From: UBA11524 sp964464815 | GTDB taxonomy: Bacteria; Bacillota; Clostridia; Christensenellales; Aristaeellaceae | NCBI GenBank assembly: GCA_964464815.1 | Contig: CAYXHF010000001.1 | Span: 62,001 to 126,000, forward strand | Length of the DNA stretch: 64,000 nt | Direction: 5' to 3' | Part shown: positions 33,332 through 40,601 of the stretch, one piece after another | Layout: each line of letters starts with the position of its first letter | Numbering within the stretch: position 1 is the stretch's first letter | Position numbers and translations under genes: made by a program | The notes under the pieces: model-generated | Told to the model about the DNA's origin: nothing | Seen by the model: the letters and a program-made list of their open reading frames with translations, nothing else | Databases searched by the model: none

Positions 33332-34840
33332 GTGCTGTTTAACTCCATTGAGTTCCTGATTTTCTTTCCGACCGTGGTGCTGCTCTACTATGCCATCCCG
33401 GGAAAGTGGCGCACGTACTGGATTCTGCTGATATCGTATCTGTTCTACATGAACTGGAATCCGAGCTACGCGTTGCTGCTGCTGTTTTCCACGGGCATCA
33501 CGTTTGTGTTCAGCTTACTGATTGGCAAGCATCGCAAGCGCGAGCTGGCGGCGGAGGAAAACGGACAAGCCGTGCGCCACTGGTCCAAGGCATTTGTGGG
33601 CATTTCCTTTGCCGTTAATCTGGCGATTCTGTTTTTTTATAAATACTTTGATTTTACGGTGGACAACATCAACACGGTGCGTTCCTGGCTGGGACTTGCA
33701 AATGTGACGCCGAGGTTTGATGTGCTGCTGCCGGTGGGTATTTCCTTCTACATCTTTCAGGCACTGTCCTATGTGGTGGACGTGTATCGCGGTGACGTGC
33801 GCACGGAGAAGAACTTCTTCAAGTACGCGGCGTTCGTCAGCTTCTTCCCGCAGCTGGTGGCTGGCCCGATTGAGCGTTCCACCAATTTGCTGGAGCAGTT
33901 TGACACGCCCCATAAGCTGGAATACGACAACGTTCGCGACGGCCTGCTGAAAATGATATGGGGCTTCTTTCTGAAAATTGTCATTGCCGACCGTGCGGCT
34001 ATTTTGGTTAATCAGGTATTCAACTACAGCGCCTATTATGAAGGCCCGACGGTTGCGGTGGCATGCATCCTCTTTGCCTTCCAGGTGTACGGCGACTTTG
34101 CGGGTTATTCCCATATCGCCGTGGGTACGGCGCAGGTGATGGGCTTCAAGCTGATGAAGAACTTCAATCGGCCGTATTTCGCCTGTTCGGTGTCGGACTT
34201 CTGGCGGCGTTGGCATATTTCGCTGAGCACGTGGTTCCGCGACTACCTCTATATTCCTTTGGGTGGCAGTCGGCGAGGAACAGGTCGCAAGTATCTGAAT
34301 CAGATGATTGTCATGCTGGTGTCCGGCCTGTGGCACGGCGCGGCGTGGAATTACATCATCTGGGGCGCACTCAATGGCGTGTATCAGGTGGTGGGTGACA
34401 TGACGAAGCCGTTCCGCCGCCGGATGCAGGAAAAGTACGACCTGCGCACAAAGAGTGTCAGCTTCCGCATGGGACAGAGCCTTGTCACGTTCCTGCTGAT
34501 TGACTTCTCCTGGATTTTCTTCCGTGCCAACACGATGCAGGACGCGTTGCACATCGTGGGCAGCCTCTTCCGCGGTTGGAGCTGGAAGGTGCTGTTTGAC
34601 GGAAGCTTCCTGCATCTGGGCTTCACGGCGTCGGACTGGATGATTCTGCTGGTGTCCCTGCTGGTGCTGCTGGTGGTTGGTCTGATGCAGGAAAAGGGCA
34701 TTTCCGTCCTGGAAACGGTGAAGCGCCAGCAAATCTGGCTTCGCTGGGGACTGTACCTGACGGCACTGTTTGTGGTGCTGCTGTTCGGCATCTATGGCCC
34801 GAGCTTCGCGGCATCGTCGTTCATCTACTTCCAATTCTAA
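33332..34840 (+). CDS. MBOAT family O-acyltransferase (AlgI/DltB-like)
   Basis: The 502-residue membrane protein begins with the family pattern LFNSIEFLIFFPTVVLLYYA and has about 11 helices. It carries FRDYLYIPLGGSRRG and the active-site histidine in GLWHGAAWNYIIWG, both hallmarks of AlgI/PatA-type MBOATs. It should move acetyl groups from the cytoplasm for transfer to the exported polymer by the SGNH protein encoded next. The GTG start at 33332 follows AAGGAG by 11 bases. The 120-base gap before it contains a hairpin (GGCTGG/CCAGCC, 33222-33246) with no long T run. Confidence 0.92.
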   Translation: MLFNSIEFLIFFPTVVLLYYAIPGKWRTYWILLISYLFYMNWNPSYALLLLFSTGITFVFSLLIGKHRKRELAAEENGQAVRHWSKAFVGISFAVNLAILFFYKYFDFTVDNINTVRSWLGLANVTPRFDVLLPVGISFYIFQALSYVVDVYRGDVRTEKNFFKYAAFVSFFPQLVAGPIERSTNLLEQFDTPHKLEYDNVRDGLLKMIWGFFLKIVIADRAAILVNQVFNYSAYYEGPTVAVACILFAFQVYGDFAGYSHIAVGTAQVMGFKLMKNFNRPYFACSVSDFWRRWHISLSTWFRDYLYIPLGGSRRGTGRKYLNQMIVMLVSGLWHGAAWNYIIWGALNGVYQVVGDMTKPFRRRMQEKYDLRTKSVSFRMGQSLVTFLLIDFSWIFFRANTMQDALHIVGSLFRGWSWKVLFDGSFLHLGFTASDWMILLVSLLVLLVVGLMQEKGISVLETVKRQQIWLRWGLYLTALFVVLLFGIYGPSFAASSFIYFQF

Positions 34841-34859
34841 TGAAGGGAGCGCGAACATC

Positions 34860-37496
34860 ATGAAAAAAGCCATCAAGATCATCGCCTTCCTATTGGTGTT
34901 GGCGGTGTGCTATCACGTTGTTGATCATGTCATGATGATTAAGACGGATGACATGGTGTCGATGATTAAATATCGCGAGTTGCCGCCGGATACAGTGGAT
35001 GTGCTGATGGTCGGCTCGTCGCACGTGGGTATGAACATTGATAATCAACAAATTTTTGATGAATATGGGATTGCAAGCTATAATCTATGGGTCGGTATGC
35101 AACCGCTATGGAACAGTTATTATTATGTGAAAGAGGGCTTGAAGTACCAGACACCAGATGTGGTCATGGTGGATGTATTTCTGACAGGCACAACTGTTAA
35201 TGATTCAGAAAATGCGGTGGCGCTGAAAAATATTCAGTATTTACCCTTTGGACTAGATAAAATCAATGCGGCGTTTGCTTCATTCTCCACATGGCAGGAT
35301 GCACTGGAGGCATTGTGGGGGTTGCCGTATTATCATACCCGGTTTGATGAATTGACAATGGATGACATGAATTTGCAATATGGCAAGGAGGATTTATCCC
35401 TGCCGACGGCAAAACAAGCAGAGGGTGCAGTGACGGAAATTCAGTTGCTTGATTATGCATCCATGGATGATACCTTGCCCTTAACGGAGAAAAATGAAAA
35501 GTACCTGCGAAAGCTCATAGCTCTTTGCAAACAGAAAAAAGTGCAATTGGTGCTGATAGTATCGCCATTTCAGGCAACTGAAGAGGAGGCATGCCGAATC
35601 AATACAGTTGCAAAAATTGCAGAAGAAGAAGGCGTTCCATTCCTGAATTTTCTGAAAACATGGCATACGGATGGCATTGACCCTAAAACCGATTTTTACG
35701 ATATTGGCCATTTGAATAATGCTGGTATTGCAAAGTTTTCTCGAATCTTAGGGGCGTATTTGGAAGAACAATATGATTTGCGTGATTGCCGTGCTGTTGC
35801 AGGACATGTGTGGAATACCGAAAACAAGAGCAGCATTGGAAAATTACCACAATATCAAATGAGTACGGTTTTCCAGGGGGACGGCCAAACCATTGCGGAA
35901 GATACAGGGGTGAAGCTGTACGGCAATCGCTATGGTTCGTGGACAATATTGACCCGAATTGCATTGCCATTGCCATCTGATAATGAAAATCAAGTGGTGA
36001 TGTCCTGCTTTGATGAGCAGAGTAGCGCTGATTATCATGGTTTGCTGATTCGTGGTAGCAAGGGTGCAATACAACTGCAATTGGGCAACAACCGTGCATT
36101 CTATTTACCAATACCGGATGCAGATGAAGTAACGCTTGCGATTACGAAGGAAGGCGACAACTACTCGATTTATTGGAATGGTGACAAGCTGTATGAAAAC
36201 GAGTCCCTTCCCTGCGACGCCTACGAGGGCACGCTCCTGCTGGGCTGTCAGGAAATCGAGCCGGGTGGCGAAAAGTTCCGCTTCTCGCCCACGCGTGTGC
36301 TGAATCTGGAGGTCTACGATAGTGTGCTGTCCAGTGACGAGATTGTCGCATGGCAGCCGGAGGCGTTGCCCGAAGCACCCAAGCCGCTTGGCGTGGGTCA
36401 GACGGTGGCAACGGAAGCCTACACCATGCCGGAACAGTTTGTCGGCGGTGCGGATGGCTACCGGCAGGGCAGCTATGTCGATACGCAGATGAAGCTGTTT
36501 GAAACGCCGGCCACGCGCTTCACCATGCTGACCAGCATTGTGCCGACGACAGAGGCCAGCGGCGGCGTGTTCCTGTCCTGCTTTGATGAAACGGCGGGCG
36601 CGTACCGTGGCTTGATTATCCGTCAGCTGGATGATGCGCAAATCAACATCGTGTACGGCCAGAATGCGGGCGTTACCGTACCGGGTACGCTGGATAAGGA
36701 AATGCACATTGCCATCGTCAAGGATGGCAGCAGGTATCAGATTTACGTCGACGGCGCGCTTGTTGCCGAAACAGAATCGGCCATGAAGGGCTATGACGGT
36801 ACCTTGCTGCTGGGTGCACAGCGCGATGCAGATGGCAACATCTTCCGCATCAGCAAGACGCAGGTCAAGCATCTGTCGGTCTTTGCGGGTGCAATGACGG
36901 CAGAGAACGTGCAGGCGTGGACGTATCCGGCGGCAGAAATGCCAGGGCCCTTGATCGCGGAATCGGCGGCCTACCAGATGTCGGGTGCATTCATCGGCAA
37001 TGGTACGGATCGTGCGCTGGATACGGGCGTAAAGCTCTATGACGTCAGCACCAAGGACTGGACGCTGGATACTGTGCTGGATGTGCGCAGAGGTGTGAAC
37101 AACGGTGTGTACATGTCCTGCTTCAGCGAGGAAGTTGGGCGCTACCGTGGCTTCATGATTCGCCAAAACGATGCGGAAACGCTGACGGTGTATGTTGGCA
37201 ATTGCGCCACCATCACGGTGGATATTCCCAGCACGGCGAATCAGATGCATCTGGTGCTGGTCAAATCCGGTAACACGTACGCACTCTTCTGTGACGGTCA
37301 GCTGGTGGAGACGCTGGAAAGCGCCTGCGACAACTACGATGCGACGCTGCTTGTCGGCGCACAGCGGGATGCGCAGGAAAAGCTGTTCCGCTTCTCGAAT
37401 GCGGGCATTCAGCAGCTCACCATCACCGATGAAGCACTAACGGATGAAGCGGCGGCAGAAAAATCCCTGCCGGTGGTCAAAAAGAACCGCTTCTGA
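34860..37496 (+). CDS. Exported SGNH acyltransferase-like protein with three LamG-like repeats
   Basis: The 878-residue protein starts with a signal anchor (KKAIKIIAFLLVLAVCYHVV). Residues about 45-310 form an SGNH/DltD-like domain with the serine block LMVGSSHVGMNID (about 49-61) and the DxxH block DIGHLNNAGIAKF. Three tandem concanavalin/LamG-like domains follow, each of about 185 residues and sharing VMSCFDE-HGLLIR, then YDGTLLLGAQRD and a closing W (SCFDETAGAYRGLIIRQ, SCFSEEVGRYRGFMIRQ). It probably O-acetylates the polymer with the MBOAT protein while holding it. Bases about 35030-36170 are far richer in A/T than the rest of the gene, so this part may have been replaced by recombination. 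Confidence 0.82.
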   Translation: MKKAIKIIAFLLVLAVCYHVVDHVMMIKTDDMVSMIKYRELPPDTVDVLMVGSSHVGMNIDNQQIFDEYGIASYNLWVGMQPLWNSYYYVKEGLKYQTPDVVMVDVFLTGTTVNDSENAVALKNIQYLPFGLDKINAAFASFSTWQDALEALWGLPYYHTRFDELTMDDMNLQYGKEDLSLPTAKQAEGAVTEIQLLDYASMDDTLPLTEKNEKYLRKLIALCKQKKVQLVLIVSPFQATEEEACRINTVAKIAEEEGVPFLNFLKTWHTDGIDPKTDFYDIGHLNNAGIAKFSRILGAYLEEQYDLRDCRAVAGHVWNTENKSSIGKLPQYQMSTVFQGDGQTIAEDTGVKLYGNRYGSWTILTRIALPLPSDNENQVVMSCFDEQSSADYHGLLIRGSKGAIQLQLGNNRAFYLPIPDADEVTLAITKEGDNYSIYWNGDKLYENESLPCDAYEGTLLLGCQEIEPGGEKFRFSPTRVLNLEVYDSVLSSDEIVAWQPEALPEAPKPLGVGQTVATEAYTMPEQFVGGADGYRQGSYVDTQMKLFETPATRFTMLTSIVPTTEASGGVFLSCFDETAGAYRGLIIRQLDDAQINIVYGQNAGVTVPGTLDKEMHIAIVKDGSRYQIYVDGALVAETESAMKGYDGTLLLGAQRDADGNIFRISKTQVKHLSVFAGAMTAENVQAWTYPAAEMPGPLIAESAAYQMSGAFIGNGTDRALDTGVKLYDVSTKDWTLDTVLDVRRGVNNGVYMSCFSEEVGRYRGFMIRQNDAETLTVYVGNCATITVDIPSTANQMHLVLVKSGNTYALFCDGQLVETLESACDNYDATLLVGAQRDAQEKLFRFSNAGIQQLTITDEALTDEAAAEKSLPVVKKNRF

Positions 37497-37504
37497 TGAA
37501 AATA

Positions 37505-37548
37505 AGCTCCCGGCGCAAGGGGAAAAGGTGACTCTTGCGTCCGGGGCT
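37505..37548 (+). other. Intra-operon hairpin
   Basis: In the 87-base gap AGCTCCCGGCGCAAG can pair with CTTGCGTCCGGGGCT with one or two bulges, followed only by CTTTCG. It could be a partial terminator or an RNA-processing site between the SGNH gene and the GT-C tandem gene. Confidence 0.4.
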
Positions 37549-37583
37549 TTCGTGGAATCAATGACACAAGGAGGAAACTGCGC

Positions 37584-40500
37584 ATGGAACGAAAAAGTCG
37601 GGCAAGGCTCATGGGTTTCATGGCGGCGCTGCTGACCATGGCGGCACTGCTATGGACACTTTTTGCTGTGCCGACTGTGGGTGCCGTGGCTGATGGCAGC
37701 TATGTCACAACGGCGACGGCCATGGCGCTGGAATATGATGCGCAGCGTGTGGACGCGCAGGGGCGCATGGAAACCTTTGCCTATACAGATACGGCGTACT
37801 CGACGCTGCTGCTAGGCGAAACAAGCTCCATGGGTGCGGCGGTGGCGCTGGTGCGCCTTTGCACGCATCCGTTCGGGCTGGAATTCTCGACCCGGTATCT
37901 GGCATTTGTGTATGCCGCCCTGATTGCTTGGGGCGCATATCTGGCGGTATCGGGACTGATGCGCCGCTCGCGCATGCTGGCCATGCTGGCGATGGTGGCT
38001 TATCCCATGCTGATGATGCATTCCTCCATTGTGGGCTATCTGAATAGCCTGTATGCCATCGGCGCGGCCATGGCGTACCTGCTGCTGTTTGTGGGAGCGC
38101 TGATGCATGTGCTGTGCCAGCAGAAGGGCAAGGGCTGGCATCATACTCTGCTGGTGCTTGTGCTGGGTACGCTGCTGCTGCGCAGTATGGTGCAGATGAG
38201 TGCGCTGGTGCCCTTTGTGGTGCTGGGCGTGGTAGCAACGGCCGTTCACTCCTGCCCGGGTAAGGGCTGGCGACTGTTGCAGGTATTCTGCACGGTGATG
38301 GTATCCATCTTCTGTGTGGTCAATGTCGCCAATACCTATGCTAACGACAAGACGGTATCCTCCACGGCGGCAGATTATCTGGCGGTTTTTCAGGGCTATC
38401 TGCCCGCATCGGAGCATCCGGAGGAGACACTGGATGCGCTCGGTTTGCCGCAGGATTTTCTGGCGGACAGTGGTCGAAGCTACTATGAAGCGGAGGAGAA
38501 TTTTGTTCACAATCCCCGTGAAGAGGAAACGGCGGCCTTGCTGGCTGAAACAATCGGCTTGTCCAAGCGCCTGTCGTACTGTCTGACGCATCCGGAAACC
38601 ATCGGGAATATTCTGGAGAATAACAAAATTGCATTGCAGGATGCCTACAGCTATTATATCATCAACGATGCGGGTCAAACGCATCAGCCGCGCCTGTCGC
38701 CGTATGCAATTCTGGAAACGGTGTTTGGCCGTGGCGGGTATCAGAATAACGCCAGTCGGATGCTGCTTTGCGCAGTGCTGCTGCTGGTGGTGCTGTGGCT
38801 GTCGCATCGTCAGGCGGGCAGTGGCCTGCTGTGTCTGACGATGGCGGTCGGCATGCTGTGTGGCGTGGTATATTTGCCGCTGTGTGTGGCGCTGACGGGC
38901 GGTTATGACCTGACTGTCATGAAAGCCTTCCTATTCTTAATGGGTTGGATGGCGCTGATGCTGATGGTCGGCTGTGCGGCCATGGTGATTCAGTGCGGCA
39001 TGGAATGGCTGCGCACGGCGCAGGGAAAGCTGCTGCTTGCGCCGATGCCCGCAGGGCAGGAGGCTGGCTTCCTGCTGACGTTGCGGCGCGTCTCCATCAG
39101 TCGCCAAATGGTGGTGTCGCTGACGGCTGTGGCGTGCATTGCGCTGTCCTGCTGGCAGCTGCTGCCAGAAGAGCACATTGCAGGCGTCAACAACGGTGAC
39201 TATGGCCGTATGATGGAGCAGATTGACCTCTACTGGCAGGAAGAACAGCTGCGGGATACCTCCACGCAGATGTCCTCGCAGGTTGTGGAGGACTACAGCT
39301 ACCGCGAGCCGTTCCATCCGGAGCGTCTGACAAGCCTCGACCCGACGTATTCGCTGCTGTTTCCGTCGATGGTGGTGCGCTTCATTACGTTTTTCACGGG
39401 TGGTGGCTATTCCACGCAGATACAGGCGTTTGTGCTGTTGGCGCTCACGATTGCGTCGCTGCTGCTGATTTTGCACGACCTGTACCCGCTGCTGGGCAAG
39501 GTGACGGCGCTGCTGGCGCTACTGATGACCTGCATGCTGCTGGGAGAAAACTACATCGCGTGGTATAACTCGCTCTTTGGTGAAACGATGATTCCCGTTG
39601 GCCTGATGATGACAATTGCGTGCGCGGTGCATCTGGCGATGATGGAGCGTGGTAGCCGTAAAAGCTGGCTATGGATGCTGCTGTTGGCCATCAGTGTTCG
39701 CACGCTGTGCTGTGCCAAGGCGCAGATGGCGTTGGCGCTCCCGGCGGGTATTGTGCTACTGGTTGCCTTTGCCGTGTACCATCGGCCACAGGAAACAAAA
39801 CGCATGGCGGCATTCCTGACGATGAGCGCGGTACTGGTGGGACTGGTCAGCTGGGATGCGATTGGCGTGTACCGCAAGAATCAGGGTGTGTCGGAGGAGC
39901 AAACCATCTGGCAGAGTGTGTTCTACGGTGCGCTGATGATTGCCGATGACCCAGACGCCGCGATGGAGGAGCTGGGCATTCCGCCGGAAATGAAGGCAGA
40001 CATCGGCAAGCATGCCTACTACGACAGTCGCGATTACGTCTATGCCATCGGCTCACAGGAGCTACGCGAAAAGTTCTACGATCATGTCAGTACGGTGTCG
40101 ATGGTCAAGTACTATCTGCGCCATCCCAAAGATTTATTCAGGATGATGGACCGCGCCGCGCAGGAATCTGTGCAGTTGAGCGCGAATTTTATGACATACA
40201 CGGGCATGCAGTACAGCGACAATCAGCCGATGTACCGCTTCCAGGTGTGGCGGTATATCCGCGGTGCCTTCGCGGGACGCGCCTTCTGGCAGTATGTGCT
40301 GGGCTATGGCGCAATCGTGGTAGCCTGCACGGTGCTGCTCATCCGCAAAAAGACGGCACCGGACGAGAAGCTGCTTATCACTTTGCTGCTGTGCGTGATG
40401 TTCGTGGGCGTCATGCAATACCCCTTGTCGGTCATCGGCAACGGTTTTGCGGACAACAACAAGCAAATGTATACCTTCATGCTGTGCCACGATTTGCTGC

Positions 40501-40601
40501 TGATTACGTGCGTGACAATCGCGGTACGGAAACTGATTCCAAAATCGTTCCTGCGGGAGAAAGGAGAGGAGCATCATGCCAAGAAAGAAGAATCTGCTTG
40601 A
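37584..40601 (+). CDS. Tandem-duplicated GT-C-like membrane protein
   Basis: The 1005-residue protein is about twice the length of the 25777 protein and appears to be two fused copies of it. Each half has a first helix followed by an acidic exoloop (VADGSYVTTATA near residue 35; VNNGDYGRMMEQ near 535), a helical bundle, and the signature segment (YLPASEHPEETLDALGLPQD near 270; IADDPDAAMEELGIPPEM near 788). About 20 transmembrane helices are predicted by eye. A lipid-sugar-dependent transferase role is inferred only. GGAGG lies 9 bases before the ATG. The 3' end overlaps the next gene by 26 bases. Confidence 0.6.
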   Translation: MERKSRARLMGFMAALLTMAALLWTLFAVPTVGAVADGSYVTTATAMALEYDAQRVDAQGRMETFAYTDTAYSTLLLGETSSMGAAVALVRLCTHPFGLEFSTRYLAFVYAALIAWGAYLAVSGLMRRSRMLAMLAMVAYPMLMMHSSIVGYLNSLYAIGAAMAYLLLFVGALMHVLCQQKGKGWHHTLLVLVLGTLLLRSMVQMSALVPFVVLGVVATAVHSCPGKGWRLLQVFCTVMVSIFCVVNVANTYANDKTVSSTAADYLAVFQGYLPASEHPEETLDALGLPQDFLADSGRSYYEAEENFVHNPREEETAALLAETIGLSKRLSYCLTHPETIGNILENNKIALQDAYSYYIINDAGQTHQPRLSPYAILETVFGRGGYQNNASRMLLCAVLLLVVLWLSHRQAGSGLLCLTMAVGMLCGVVYLPLCVALTGGYDLTVMKAFLFLMGWMALMLMVGCAAMVIQCGMEWLRTAQGKLLLAPMPAGQEAGFLLTLRRVSISRQMVVSLTAVACIALSCWQLLPEEHIAGVNNGDYGRMMEQIDLYWQEEQLRDTSTQMSSQVVEDYSYREPFHPERLTSLDPTYSLLFPSMVVRFITFFTGGGYSTQIQAFVLLALTIASLLLILHDLYPLLGKVTALLALLMTCMLLGENYIAWYNSLFGETMIPVGLMMTIACAVHLAMMERGSRKSWLWMLLLAISVRTLCCAKAQMALALPAGIVLLVAFAVYHRPQETKRMAAFLTMSAVLVGLVSWDAIGVYRKNQGVSEEQTIWQSVFYGALMIADDPDAAMEELGIPPEMKADIGKHAYYDSRDYVYAIGSQELREKFYDHVSTVSMVKYYLRHPKDLFRMMDRAAQESVQLSANFMTYTGMQYSDNQPMYRFQVWRYIRGAFAGRAFWQYVLGYGAIVVACTVLLIRKKTAPDEKLLITLLLCVMFVGVMQYPLSVIGNGFADNNKQMYTFMLCHDLLLITCVTIAVRKLIPKSFLREKGEEHHAKKEESA

